From NCBI RefSeq assembly GCF_019976755.1, contig NZ_AP023441.1:6693501-6757500 (forward strand): a stretch of DNA of 64,000 nt. Reading direction: 5' to 3'. Position numbers and translations under genes: made by a program. How positions within the stretch are numbered: position 1 is the stretch's first letter; every line of letters starts with the position of its first letter. The stretch is from Nostoc sp. MS1. Lineage in GTDB: Bacteria > Cyanobacteriota > Cyanobacteriia > Cyanobacteriales > Nostocaceae. Shown piece after piece: positions 34,487-43,608 of the stretch. The notes beneath the pieces are model-generated. The model had not been told where the DNA came from, searched no databases, and was given only the letters and a program-made list of their open reading frames with translations.

Positions 34487-34612
34487 TAGCGGTAGCGGGG
34501 CGATGAGCAGCGTCCTGAGTGGGGAGTAGTTAGTTAAATCCTCCCTGCTTCTACTGATTTTCTGGTAGTCAGTTATTGAAATTTTGAATTTTGAATTTTG
34601 AATTTTGAATTG
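34487..34612. repeat. TAGCGGTAGCG block and ATTTTGA heptamers
   Basis: TTTTAGCGGTAGCGGGGCG at 34485-34503 matches the block near 27508. From 34573 to 34611 there are five heptamers ATTTTGA. The region lies between convergent genes. Confidence 0.65.
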
Positions 34613-34613
34613 T

Positions 34614-35369
34614 TTACGCTCGCTGCTTGCTACGACGAACCGCTATTTTTTCTGGATCAACTTGAACTACTCCTTCTTCTAAGGGTAAGGTGCGTAAATC
34701 ATTTGTAAAAATATTAATTTGATAAATTAGGTTATTTGTAATATCTAATGCTGTTAACCATCCGCTACGGGGATGGTATGCACCTGTATCTATATCAAGC
34801 CAACCCTGACCTTGAGCTACTTGACCAGGATTGACACCAGGGAAGGTGAAGGTAATCGTATGACCGATAATGATCAACTTGTCAGAAAAGTATGGCTGGC
34901 GAATACTGTGAAAATCTTCTCTAATCCAGCAAAATTGCTCGGCGGTTTGTTCTGATAAGGATAGGCAAGGATCAAGACCAGCATGGGTTAACCAAACATC
35001 GCCCAAATCAATATATGTGGGCAAACTTTGCAACCATTCTAAATGTTCTTTGGGAATACTTTTATCTTGGTAACTGGCCATAGTTGCATGACCGCCACTG
35101 TGTAACCAAGCTTGCATTGTAGCGGGGGAAAAATCATTGCTGAGAACGTTGAGTAACATCTGTTCGTGGTTTCCCAACAGACACAGATAATTATTGTCCT
35201 TGACTAAATCAATTACGTATGAGCTATGGGGGCCGCGATCAATTAAGTCTCCCAAAAAATATACTTTGTCATTGGCTCCAGGAGCGATCGCTTCTAACAA
35301 AGTTATCAATCCTTCGTAGTGTCCATGCACATCCCCAATAACTATTTGACGTTGACTAGTTTGGCTCAT
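34614..35369 (-). CDS. PPP-family serine/threonine phosphatase
   Basis: A 251-residue metallophosphatase with the three PPP signatures: GDVHGHYEG (residue ~12), GDLIDRGP (~40) and GNHEQM (~66). The later metal-binding histidine is in LTHAGLDP (~128), and GHTITF lies near 168. The compact size matches bacterial PrpA/PrpB- or ApaH-like enzymes that dephosphorylate phosphoproteins or dinucleotides. A C-terminal ~50-residue extension ends in a basic RRSKQRA tail. Monocistronic, divergent from the DUF2470 gene. Confidence 0.88.
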   Translation of the reverse strand: MSQTSQRQIVIGDVHGHYEGLITLLEAIAPGANDKVYFLGDLIDRGPHSSYVIDLVKDNNYLCLLGNHEQMLLNVLSNDFSPATMQAWLHSGGHATMASYQDKSIPKEHLEWLQSLPTYIDLGDVWLTHAGLDPCLSLSEQTAEQFCWIREDFHSIRQPYFSDKLIIIGHTITFTFPGVNPGQVAQGQGWLDIDTGAYHPRSGWLTALDITNNLIYQINIFTNDLRTLPLEEGVVQVDPEKIAVRRSKQRA

Positions 35370-35572
35370 CGGTTCTCACTGGAATAACTCAGCTTAATAC
35401 TTTTGCTACAGTTTAATTGGTAAGGATTCCGCAACTATTGATAAAAACCTGCTAGAAGAATTTAAAACTATTTTAGATTTTTTTATATAAATACAGTTTT
35501 TACTACAGAGGTAAATGTAGTCTTGATTAGCTTAAAATTTATTGAGTTATTTTACTGATTCCTCATCTTACA

Positions 35573-35857
35573 ATGTCTGACCAGTTTTCTACGGAAATTA
35601 GCTCACGCATTTGCAACCACATGAATGAAGACCATGCTGATGCGGTAGTTCTCTATGCTCAAGTTTTTGGTGGAGTTAGTCAGGCTTCATCCGCTCAAAT
35701 ACTGGCAATTGATGCACAAGGTATGGATTTAACGGCTGAAGTCAATGGGGCATCTGTCCCTGTTCGTGTCCAGTTTGACCATGTTTTAGCAGATGCAGAA
35801 GATGCTCATCAAACTTTAATTGCAATGGTTAAACAAGCAAGAGTTCAGGCGAAGTAG
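35573..35857 (+). CDS. DUF2470 domain protein
   Basis: A 94-residue protein with the signature ICNHMNEDHADAVVLYAQVFGG, followed by MDLTAEVNG and VRVQFDHVLADAEDAH. DUF2470 occurs at the C-terminus of heme-utilisation (HugZ-like) and FMN-binding split-barrel proteins, and as stand-alone small proteins in cyanobacteria. Here it is stand-alone. A role in heme or tetrapyrrole handling is inferred only from the family. Monocistronic. Confidence 0.85.
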   Translation: MSDQFSTEISSRICNHMNEDHADAVVLYAQVFGGVSQASSAQILAIDAQGMDLTAEVNGASVPVRVQFDHVLADAEDAHQTLIAMVKQARVQAK

Positions 35858-35881
35858 GTGCGTTTGCCCTGCGCTAACACC

Positions 35882-35916
35882 GGAGTTAGACTTCAATAGC
35901 TTTGGGTTCTAACTCC
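35882..35916. terminator. Perfect 9-bp hairpin between convergent genes
   Basis: GGAGTTAGA (35882-35890) pairs exactly with TCTAACTCC (35908-35916) around a 17-base loop. It lies between the DUF2470 gene and the convergent polymerase gene. There is no T-tract, so it may be a terminator or a dispersed repeat. Confidence 0.4.
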
Positions 35917-35950
35917 TGTAAGCGACGAATCGTCTTTGCCTCCAGTCAAG

Positions 35951-37231
35951 TCAATCTTGGCAACCAATACCCATTACTAATAATCCTGGCCAATATAAGT
36001 ACACTAAGATTTCTAAATTCTCGCCAAAAGTATAAAGAAAAAGAATCATCACCACACTCAAGCCTACTTGTGCAGTCGGATATTTACTATTCATCGACTT
36101 AATAAATAAATAGATAAAGCTTAAAGCCATAGGAACAGCCAATGCCATAAAGCCAACAATTCCTTTGACAAACAATACACCAGCCCAGGTATGATGTGAA
36201 CCGATGGGCATGTGTTCAACAATGTGCGGTCCATCTTCAACTACTCCATGCCCCCAAATCGGCGCTTCCGCTTTCCAGCGATATATAGCAATTCGTTTTA
36301 ACGCCATACGTACCCTTGTTGAACCTGCTCTTGCTGCTTTGAAGCCTTCCCAAAAATTATTGAATGCAAGAATAATTGATGGGGAAAAAATACCTGCAAG
36401 ATAACTGGTAAATCCCAAACAAATTAACATTTTTGGTTTATTTAGACTAGAAAAAACTTTCGTGAGTAAAGGAATAATGACAATACAAACTTGAGCCAAA
36501 CGCGACTTACAAACAAAGCACATGAGTATGGAACCAACTAAGCCAAACAAACGCCACTTTTGATTTTTTTCTTGTAAAGCCAGCATAAAATAAACATTGC
36601 CAACAAATCCTAATGCTGGCCCCCAAGGAGTAAATAATCGCCAGCGTAAATCACCTGTACTACCGTCAATTTCATAGAGAGGCACATCAAAAAATTCATT
36701 ACCCGGCCCCCCAACGGCTTTGAGTGGTGAAACATAGAGGATTTGCGGTAAATGTAAAGAAGGAGTTAATAGTAAAAAAGGTGTAATTAAAAGGGTATGA
36801 AACCCGACCACACAAACAGCCCGGTAAATTATTTGTGGTCTAATTTTTAAACAACCTGCCAAGGGATAGAGAGCTAATGCAGCCCAACCTTTAGCCCAAC
36901 CAATAGAAGATTTAATTATTAGTCCTGTTTCGAGGTTGTAGTCTAAATGCCCAGCTATTAAAGCTACTTCCATGAGCAACATACCTACAACCCAAACCCA
37001 AAGAATCCAAGAAATAGAAATTTTTTCCTCGGAAGGAGTATCTTTGGTTTGAGCCAAGATTTTAATTAATAAAAACAGTAATAACAACCAGCCAACAAGA
37101 GAGCCAACAACGTATAAACCACCCACTACCCAGATAAAATAAGTATTGGCGATCGCCCACCAAACAACTTTTTCTGGTATATTCTCCGGTTGGATATCCT
37201 CTAAAGGATTCGCTTTAATTAGTTTCCACAT
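35951..37231 (-). CDS. O-antigen ligase/polymerase (Wzy-like), copy 2
   Basis: A 426-residue polytopic membrane protein with about ten hydrophobic helices. The large periplasmic loop contains IYRWKAEAPIWGHG and GSHHTWAGVLFVKGIVG, the Wzy_C-type motif of the O-antigen ligase family. It polymerises or transfers polysaccharide repeat units at the outer face of the plasma membrane. It follows the truncated wzz-like gene by 34 bp on the same strand. If that gene was its promoter-proximal partner, the IS630 event has cut this gene off from its original promoter. Confidence 0.8.
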   Translation of the reverse strand: MWKLIKANPLEDIQPENIPEKVVWWAIANTYFIWVVGGLYVVGSLVGWLLLLFLLIKILAQTKDTPSEEKISISWILWVWVVGMLLMEVALIAGHLDYNLETGLIIKSSIGWAKGWAALALYPLAGCLKIRPQIIYRAVCVVGFHTLLITPFLLLTPSLHLPQILYVSPLKAVGGPGNEFFDVPLYEIDGSTGDLRWRLFTPWGPALGFVGNVYFMLALQEKNQKWRLFGLVGSILMCFVCKSRLAQVCIVIIPLLTKVFSSLNKPKMLICLGFTSYLAGIFSPSIILAFNNFWEGFKAARAGSTRVRMALKRIAIYRWKAEAPIWGHGVVEDGPHIVEHMPIGSHHTWAGVLFVKGIVGFMALAVPMALSFIYLFIKSMNSKYPTAQVGLSVVMILFLYTFGENLEILVYLYWPGLLVMGIGCQD

Positions 37232-37265
37232 TAATAGTTAATTACGAATTATAAATTACGAATTA

Positions 37266-38614
37266 TCAAGATATCCACTTAGACAACTTATCTATCCAAG
37301 GTTTGCGAATCCACAGTAAAGACAAGCCGAGGGTAGTTAAGACAGAACCAGCCGCAGAACCAGCTAAAATAAAGCCCTTCTTAGGTGCAGTGGGTTCTTC
37401 TGGGGTATTGGGTTCTACTAACATCTGCACTAAAGGATAGGCAGCAAAAATATCTCCTTGCCCTAAATCTAATTTGGTTAAAGTAGACGCGAACATTGCC
37501 TCAGCAATCTGTTCATCTCGTTTTAGGTTTTCTAAAATAGATTGTTTTCCAGAAAGACTTTCTAGACGCTTTTCCAAACTATTAATTTCTGCATCTAAGG
37601 TTTTAACTTGAGATATAAGCCCTTGTTGATCAGATTTATAAGCAACTAAATTCTGTAATAAAGTATCTCGTCCTGAACCGTTCACGGCTAAAGCTAAACG
37701 GTTTAATGTATCTGTAGTCATAGGTTTTTCTAATAAAAGTTCACTCCGTTGTAGTAAGGCAGCCAAAGCAGCTTCCTGTCTTGAGCTTTCCTTGACTACT
37801 TGAGGATGGTTAGGACCGAACTTAGTCATTAAAATTTCCAAGCTGGCTGTAGCTTCACTATAATCTTTGAGATTCTGTTGAAAAATTTGGTCTACACGTA
37901 ACAAGAAAGCATCTGCGGCTTCTTGCGGAGATAAACCTAAGTTTTTAACCAGCTGTTCTAATCTTTGGCTAGTAGATTTTTCTTGCGCTCTTAGTTCTGC
38001 GCGTTGTCGTCGTAATTGCTCAATATTTGATGAGAGATTGCCTATTTGGTCGGGAAAACTTAGCCCAGAACGCACTTTATATTCTGAAAGGTGTTTTTGT
38101 GCCTGTTCTAATTTTTGTTGGGCGGAACGTAAAGTTTTTTCCGTTGGTTTCTTACGTTGGTTAAGTTCTCCTTCTCGTAAAAGATTAATTTGATTCATCA
38201 TCGCCTGATACAAAGCTAAGGCTTTATTCCGTGTTTCTTGGGGGCTTTTACCAGTAATTTCAATCTTCATGATTGTGGTATTGTCCAAAAGTTTGATCCG
38301 GGGTTTGCCAAATTGTGCTTCTGGTATTTTGGCGATTGCAGCTGCTTGTTTAATTACTACATCGCTAGTAAAAATATATTCATAATTTGCCCTGGCATCA
38401 TAAGTAGAACCACCCATAGCAGAACTACTGGAAGATGTCGCTTGACCAATACCTGGCAAATTAACGTTGACACCAAAACTAGCACCAGAAATAATTAAGG
38501 CAAATTCACTGGTATAGGTTGGTTTGGTAACTTTTAAATATTGAATTGACGAACCCCAAATTAAAACATTACCACCTATACAGAGGATGCCATAACGCAG
38601 CCAACGCCCACCTA
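37266..38614 (-). pseudogene. Wzz/GumC-like chain-length protein, 5' end lost at IS630
   Basis: The frame is open from 38614 to 37266 (about 449 codons). It begins, at the very edge of the IS, with codons for GGRWLRYGILCIGG, the first transmembrane helix. A periplasmic Wzz domain follows (TYTSEFALIISG, RANYEYIFTSD), then a long coiled coil (~residues 120-370 of the remnant), then a second membrane helix (GFILAGSAAGSVLTTLGLSLLW) and a short tail. The start codon and perhaps 20-30 N-terminal residues are missing. On the other side of the IS the sequence is pnkp, not wzz. No good in-frame start precedes the first helix; the first TTG is at 38459. Probably inactive. Confidence 0.8.
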
Positions 38615-38683
38615 GTAGTCTGCCAAGGTAACTTTGCTAAGTAAAACCTCTAATTGGTAAAATAGCCAAAAACGGGGTGTAAC

Positions 38684-39124
38684 ATGGCGAAAAAGTACAT
38701 TGTTGACTTGAATGAAGAGGAAGTTTCTCAGCTACAAGCAATAATTAAAAAAGGTAAACACAAAGCAAGAACCATAACCCGTGCAAACATTCTTCTAATG
38801 GCTTCTGAAGGAGAAACGGATCAAGCGATCGCTAGCATAGTTAGAGCGCATGTTGCAACAGTGCAACGAATACGAGAAAAATTTGTCATTGGGGGGTTAG
38901 ATTTTGCTTTAAAGGATGAAGTTCATCCACCAAAACCTAAAAAGTTAGATGAAAAACAAGAAGCATTTTTAATTGCCACTGCTTGTTCCAATCCACCAGT
39001 TGGAAGAGTACGTTGGACAATGCAATTATTAGCGGATCATTTAGTGAACGTTGGTATCATAGATTCAATTTCGGACGAAACAGTGCGTCAAACTTTAAAA
39101 AAAATGAAATCAAACCGTGGTTAA
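38684..39124 (+). CDS. IS630 transposase, first frame (DNA-binding part)
   Basis: The 146-residue N-terminal part has helix-turn-helix segments: [21 protein letters not shown] and [13 protein letters not shown], then an arm with [11 protein letters not shown]. It ends shortly after an A8 run (39097-39104). A -1 shift on that run would join it to the DDE frame to give a transposase of about 370 residues, the normal IS630 length. Alone, this product could bind the ends but not cut. Confidence 0.85.
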   Translation: MAKKYIVDLNEEEVSQLQAIIKKGKHKARTITRANILLMASEGETDQAIASIVRAHVATVQRIREKFVIGGLDFALKDEVHPPKPKKLDEKQEAFLIATACSNPPVGRVRWTMQLLADHLVNVGIIDSISDETVRQTLKKMKSNRG

Positions 39125-39795
39125 AACAACAGTGGTGCATTCCTGAAGTTAACGCAGAATATGTTTTCCGAATGGAAGATGTGTTGGATTTATACAATGA
39201 GCCTTATGATCCTAAACGTCCTGTAGTCTGCTTTGATGAACGTCCCTACCAACTAGTAGAAGAAGTAAGACTTCCTTTGCCACCAGAGCCGGAGCAGCCT
39301 GAACGTTATGATTTCGAGTATAAACGTAACGGGACAGTAAATTTATTTGCGTGTTTTCAACCCTTGGCAGGTTGGCGGCATATCGAAGTTACAGAACGTC
39401 GAACTAAAGTCGATTTTGCTAAACAGATGAAAAATTTAGTAGATGTTTGCTACCAAGATGCTGATGTTATTCGTTTGGTAGTTGATAACCTGAATATTCA
39501 TACTCCCAGCGCATTATATGAAGTTTTTCCACCAGAAGAAGCACGTCGAATTATTCAAAAATTAGAGTTTCACTATACTCCTAAGCACGCTTCTTGGTTG
39601 AATCAAGTAGAAATTGAATTATCTGTTTTATCCCGCCAATGTTTAGAACGGCGTATTCCTAATGCAGAAACATTAACTTCTGAGATTGCCGCTTGGGAGA
39701 AACAACGTAATCAGCAAAAAGCCAGTGTCTATTGGGGTTTCCAAACCAAAGATGCTCGCCGAAAAATGCAGCGTTTATATCCAACTCTAACCTAG
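39097..39795 (+). CDS. IS630 transposase, second frame (DDE catalytic part)
   Basis: In the -1 frame the protein continues as [19 protein letters not shown]. The catalytic triad follows: Asp in [11 protein letters not shown], Asp in [10 protein letters not shown], and Glu in the [14 protein letters not shown] segment. The frame has open codons upstream to 38983, but those encode nothing transposase-like. Expression therefore probably depends on slippage at the A8 run. If no slippage occurs, the element is dead because of a one-base indel in the run. Confidence 0.85.
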   Translation, partial: KKNEIKPWLKQQWCIPEVNAEYVFRMEDVLDLYNEPYDPKRPVVCFDERPYQLVEEVRLPLPPEPEQPERYDFEYKRNGTVNLFACFQPLAGWRHIEVTERRTKVDFAKQMKNLVDVCYQDADVIRLVVDNLNIHTPSALYEVFPPEEARRIIQKLEFHYTPKHASWLNQVEIELSVLSRQCLERRIPNAETLTSEIAAWEKQRNQQKASVYWGFQTKDARRKMQRLYPTLT

Positions 39796-39819
39796 CAAAG
39801 TTGTCTTGGCAGACTACTA

Positions 39820-40668
39820 GCACTAGAAACGCAACTATTAGCACGGGTGAATGCTGCCCTGAGCGCAAGCGGATTTTGGGATAAATTTAATACAGATTGG
39901 GTGTGTTTGGATTGTGAACTCATGCCTTGGTCGGCTAAGGCGCAAGGGTTGTTGCGTGGGCAGTATGCGCCAGTGGGCGTGGCAGCAAGTATAGGGTTAA
40001 ATGATGCAGTAAAATTATTGCAACAAGCAAGCGATCGCAATATAGATGTCACAACTCAACTCACTCACTACCAACAACGAGCAGAGAGGGCAAATCAATA
40101 CATCGCTGCTTACCGTCGCTACTGCTGGACTGTTACTGACATTGCAGATTTAAAACTAGCCCCCTTTCATATCCTAGCGACAGAGGGAGCCGTGCATATC
40201 GATAAAGACCATCGTTTGCACATGGAACAAATAGCCCAAATCTGCCAGTCAGACCCAGCTTTACTACTACCCACTGCTTACAAAGTCATAGACTTAACCG
40301 ATCCTAGCAGCCAAGCAGAAGGGGCGCATTGGTGGGAAGAACTAACAAAAGTTGGTGGTGAAGGTATGGTTGTCAAACCCATGCAGTTCATTGTCAAGGG
40401 AAATCGGGGTATTGTCCAGCCTGCGGTAAAATGTCGTGGACAGGAATATCTGCAAATTATCTACGGCCCGGAATATTCAGCCCCAGAGAACTTGCAACGT
40501 CTGCGTCAACGTGGGCTATCCCTGAAGCGTTCTTTGGCGATGCGAGAATTTGCCTTGGGTGTGGAAGCACTAGAGCGATTTGTTGCCCATGCGCCTTTAC
40601 GTCGTGTGCATGAATGCGTATTTGGGATTTTGGCTTTAGAAAGTGAACCCGTAGATCCTCGACTTTAA
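39820..40668 (+). pseudogene. pnkp: Pnkp C-terminal (ligase domain) fragment
   Basis: This is the end of bacterial polynucleotide kinase-phosphatase-ligase. The reading frame is open right up to the IS boundary: codons for LETQLLARVNAAL run directly into SGFWDKFNTDWVCLDCELMPWSAKA, a characteristic Pnkp ligase segment, and later GEGMVVKP and QPAVKCRG. A full Pnkp has roughly 850-870 residues. The kinase, phosphatase and first part of the ligase with the adenylated lysine are missing, so about 280 residues remain. A GTG at 39847 could start a peptide, but it would lack the active lysine. In Pnkp-Hen1 systems the whole protein repairs cut RNA; that system is not encoded here. Confidence 0.8.
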
Positions 40669-40698
40669 TTCTAGAGCTAAATATTAAGAGAAAACACG

Positions 40699-40745
40699 GA
40701 AGGTAAATATGCTGATAAACTTTTTATAGGAGTGTATTTACCTTC
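40699..40745 (+). terminator. 11-bp hairpin after the pnkp fragment
   Basis: GAAGGTAAATA (40699-40709) pairs perfectly with TATTTACCTTC (40735-40745) around a 25-base loop and is followed by a T-rich stretch (TTTTCAATTTTT). It lies 30 bp after the pnkp stop and about 70 bp before the xylanase gene. Confidence 0.55.
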
Positions 40746-40814
40746 AAAGTTTTCAATTTTTATGTGCAATAGAATCAAGCCTGTGTTTCCTATTAGGTAC
40801 ATTTAGGTATATTT

Positions 40815-41975
40815 ATGTCTGATAGAAGAAAGTTTTTAAAGACAGCAGGATTCACAACCCTATCGACTCTATTAGCAATGGGGTTTTTACACAGAGATAA
40901 GACAGAGCCTGAGAATACAAATGCTGCGATCGCCAACTATGAAAATACTCCTACCCTCAGACAATTGGCTACTGCCAAAGGAATGCTCTATGGTGCAGCA
41001 ATTTCTAGTGATGCTTTGCAAAAAGAGCCAGACTATGCAAAATTACTAGCGCGTGAGTGTTCTATAGCTACACCAAATGGGGAATTAAAATGGTCAGCCA
41101 CAGAAGCAAAACCAGGAGTTTTTACCTTTGAATTAGCAGATTTAATTGCCAAATTCTGCGAACAAAATAATATGCGTATGCACGGACATACTCTTTTATG
41201 GCACACAGCAAGACCAGACTGGGTTCCCTACCCTCCTACTTTTCCGATGCTAGAACGCCATGTTAGAGGCGTTATGGGGCATTACCGCAACAGTAAAGTT
41301 CTCAAGTCTTGGGATGTTGCTAACGAAGTCATAGCTAATAGTCCAGAAGAAACTGATAACCCCTACGGTTTACAAAGAGGCTTCAAGCCAGAACTACTAC
41401 GAGACTTATTTTTACTTGCTGCTAGTGTCGATCCCACCAAAAAACTATGCCTCAACGATTTTGGTATTGAAAACGGTGGTTGGAAGTCTCAGCAATTTCT
41501 CAAAACCATAGAATATCTCAAAAATAATGGAGCAAAAATTGACTGGGCTGGTTTTCAGTCCCATTTATGGTTTTCTAAAAACTATCCTTTTGATGAGAAA
41601 GGATTTAGTAGCGTCTTAAAACGACTCAAGGATTTGGAAGTTGAACCAGTAGTTACAGAATTAGATATCGTTATTGACACACCTTTTCCAGAGACGGTTG
41701 AAGAAGTCGATAAAATGGTAGCGAATAGTTATAAGCAATTTTTGGATGTATGCTTCAATGGGGGAGTGAGAACCGTGATTACATGGGGTATTACTGACCG
41801 CCACACCTGGCTACGTTATCCTCAATGGATGCCACAAAAATATAAAGAAAATCCCCAATACCAGCACTATCTACGCCCACTTCCGTTTGACAAGAAACTG
41901 CAACCCAAACCCGCATTCTATTCTATCTCCCAGGCTTTCCAAGAGGCTTCTGATATCAGACTTAGAAGTCAATAG
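40815..41975 (+). CDS. GH10 endo-1,4-beta-xylanase-like glycoside hydrolase
   Basis: A 386-residue retaining glycosidase of family 10. It has an N-terminal Tat-type signal (SDRRKFLKTAGFTTLSTLLAM), so it is exported folded. The TIM barrel shows HGHTLLWHTARPDWV (~133), the acid/base Glu171 in SWDVANEV, and the nucleophile Glu282 in PVVTELDIVID. GH10 enzymes cut beta-1,4-xylans and some mixed glucans. Placed at the end of an exopolysaccharide cluster, it may trim the cell's own glycan. It converges on the sugar-transferase gene with a strong hairpin between. The motif set is complete, so it should be active. Confidence 0.9.
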   Translation: MSDRRKFLKTAGFTTLSTLLAMGFLHRDKTEPENTNAAIANYENTPTLRQLATAKGMLYGAAISSDALQKEPDYAKLLARECSIATPNGELKWSATEAKPGVFTFELADLIAKFCEQNNMRMHGHTLLWHTARPDWVPYPPTFPMLERHVRGVMGHYRNSKVLKSWDVANEVIANSPEETDNPYGLQRGFKPELLRDLFLLAASVDPTKKLCLNDFGIENGGWKSQQFLKTIEYLKNNGAKIDWAGFQSHLWFSKNYPFDEKGFSSVLKRLKDLEVEPVVTELDIVIDTPFPETVEEVDKMVANSYKQFLDVCFNGGVRTVITWGITDRHTWLRYPQWMPQKYKENPQYQHYLRPLPFDKKLQPKPAFYSISQAFQEASDIRLRSQ

Positions 41976-41981
41976 GGAACA

Positions 41982-42029
41982 GGTATAGGGTACAGGGAAG
42001 AACTTTTAAATTAACCCTGTACCCTTACC
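41982..42029. terminator. Bidirectional hairpin terminator
   Basis: AGGGTACAGGG (41987-41997) pairs with CCCTGTACCCT (42015-42025), extended by GGTA/TACC with one bulge. It sits between the convergent xylanase and sugar-transferase genes and should end transcripts from both sides. Confidence 0.7.
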
Positions 42030-42044
42030 CTTTCCTACATAAAA

Positions 42045-43475
42045 TCAATGAGCGCCCGTTTTCTGCACAACAACCTTAAATGTCTGCAACAAAATACTTA
42101 AATCAAGCCAGAGTGACCAATTTTCAATGTAATCCATATCTAACTTAAATGCGTCCTCAAAGTTATCAATATTTGAGCGTCCAGAAACTTGCCATAAACC
42201 AGTAATTCCAGGTAAAACTTCTTGGCGAATAAAATGACGTGTTTGGAACTTTTCAACATCACGGATAGGTAAAGGACGAGGCCCGACTAGGCTCATTTCG
42301 CCCACAAAAACGTTAAAAAGTTGTGGCAATTCATCCAAACTGTAACGGCGTAAAAACTTACCAACTCTTGTAATTCGAGGATCATCTTTAATTTTAAATA
42401 ACACCCCATCTTTAATTTCGTTTTTCGCTTCTAAGGATGCTTGAATTTTTTCGGCGTTTGTTACCATCGTTCGGAATTTCCAAATTTTAAATTCCTTACC
42501 ATGTAAACCTACACGCTTCTGCCTAAAAAATATGGGGCCAGGAGAATCTAATTTAATGATGATGGCAATGAACAGATATACAGGTGATATCAGGATGATG
42601 AATGTAAAAGAAAAACAAAGGTCGAAGAAGCGTTTTAGCCAAAAATCACCACCCACAATAATCGGTGCGGGAATTGTTGGAAAAAAGACTTCTCCAATCA
42701 TGTCAAATGTAGATTTAGGTAGAGAAAATTCACCTATTGTTGGGAGCATCCGTAAGGTAATACCAGCATTATAGAAATACCAGCATAAAAACAAACGATT
42801 TTTGATGCTATTCCAAGAAATAAAAACCTGATCTACATTTTTATGACGAAGATATTCAAAAGTTATCTCTCTATTAGCTAAGTCTAAGCATTGAGAATCT
42901 GCATACCCTTGAATAGAGAAATAATTTTCCTTTTCAAGTAGCTTTATATGATAATCTTCTCTGTCTTGCTCATCAGCAATAATGAAAATACGGTGACGGA
43001 TAGCTCCTTTTAGGCGAATAAAGTTGGTAAAAAAGTTAAATAAATAGCGGGATGAACAGACAAATACTATAGCCAACAACCAATATGTAAGAAAGGTTGT
43101 ATATGCAATTTGGCTATTTTCAGTGTAGAAAAAATCTATAAAGAATAACAGTATAGTAGATATAGAAATACCTCTAACGATACCTAAATAATTTCGACGA
43201 TGAACTCCAGCGTGATAAAGATTTGTTGTTTGAAATATTGCTAAGGTCAAGCCCAAATTAAGCAGGACAAAGGTCAATTTTTTGATTGTCCAAGTATCTA
43301 AGTTTATCCCAGGTAAACCAGATAAACTCCATGCAAGACCAATAAATGCTGCGTCTAGCAACATCAGTATTACTACACGCATCAATCTAATAAATAGCCC
43401 TCGCTGCATTCTAGGCGTTCTAGTTGAACGTATATCAGGTTTTAAATTATCTAAGGAAATATTGCTGGACAGCAT
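42045..43475 (-). CDS. Undecaprenyl-phosphate sugar-phosphate transferase
   Basis: A 476-residue initiating transferase of the WbaP/polyprenyl-phosphate hexose-1-phosphate transferase type. Four to five N-terminal helices (residues ~30-165) are followed by a nucleotide-binding-like domain (~165-285). The C-terminal catalytic domain (~285-476) has [10 protein letters not shown], a membrane re-entrant helix, [33 protein letters not shown] and [10 protein letters not shown]. It places the first sugar phosphate on the lipid carrier. It is the last gene of the minus-strand polysaccharide cluster, 133 bp after the WecB-like gene, so it may also have its own promoter. Confidence 0.92.
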   Translation of the reverse strand: MLSSNISLDNLKPDIRSTRTPRMQRGLFIRLMRVVILMLLDAAFIGLAWSLSGLPGINLDTWTIKKLTFVLLNLGLTLAIFQTTNLYHAGVHRRNYLGIVRGISISTILLFFIDFFYTENSQIAYTTFLTYWLLAIVFVCSSRYLFNFFTNFIRLKGAIRHRIFIIADEQDREDYHIKLLEKENYFSIQGYADSQCLDLANREITFEYLRHKNVDQVFISWNSIKNRLFLCWYFYNAGITLRMLPTIGEFSLPKSTFDMIGEVFFPTIPAPIIVGGDFWLKRFFDLCFSFTFIILISPVYLFIAIIIKLDSPGPIFFRQKRVGLHGKEFKIWKFRTMVTNAEKIQASLEAKNEIKDGVLFKIKDDPRITRVGKFLRRYSLDELPQLFNVFVGEMSLVGPRPLPIRDVEKFQTRHFIRQEVLPGITGLWQVSGRSNIDNFEDAFKLDMDYIENWSLWLDLSILLQTFKVVVQKTGAH

Positions 43476-43608
43476 AGGTTGATACGCCTTTGTAACTTAA
43501 TAAAATCTGTCAGGTGTGATATTGGGTTTTACGCAAGTAAAGCTTGACTTATATGGTATGTAGAAACAATTTTTAATAAATGAAAGCTTGGGAAAGCTAT
43601 AAAAACAT

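Larger units (their letters stand above)
38613..39819 (+). mobile_element. IS630-family insertion sequence
   Basis: The element spans 38615-39817 (1203 bp), flanked on both sides by TA, the IS630 target dinucleotide. Terminal inverted repeats of about 26 bp begin GTAGTCTGCCAAG at the left and, inverted, GTAGTCTGCCAAGA at the right, with the inner part ACTTTGCTA shared. It holds a transposase split over two overlapping frames. The sequence outside the two ends belongs to two different truncated genes, so the element marks a rearrangement and not a simple insertion. Confidence 0.9.

Noticed and set aside
35902..36102. 66-residue plus-strand frame near the end of the polymerase gene
   Set aside because: It is largely opposite the conserved C-terminus of the Wzy-like gene and has no ribosome-binding site.
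39659..39868. 69-residue minus-strand frame across the IS right end
   Set aside because: It merely reads through the IS border into the antisense of the pnkp fragment; it is not the missing N-terminus of the wzz gene, because the plus-strand frame there is clearly pnkp.
39820..40668. Active Pnkp/Hen1 RNA-repair system
   Set aside because: Only the end of the ligase domain is present, the adenylated lysine region and all upstream domains are gone, and no hen1 gene is nearby.
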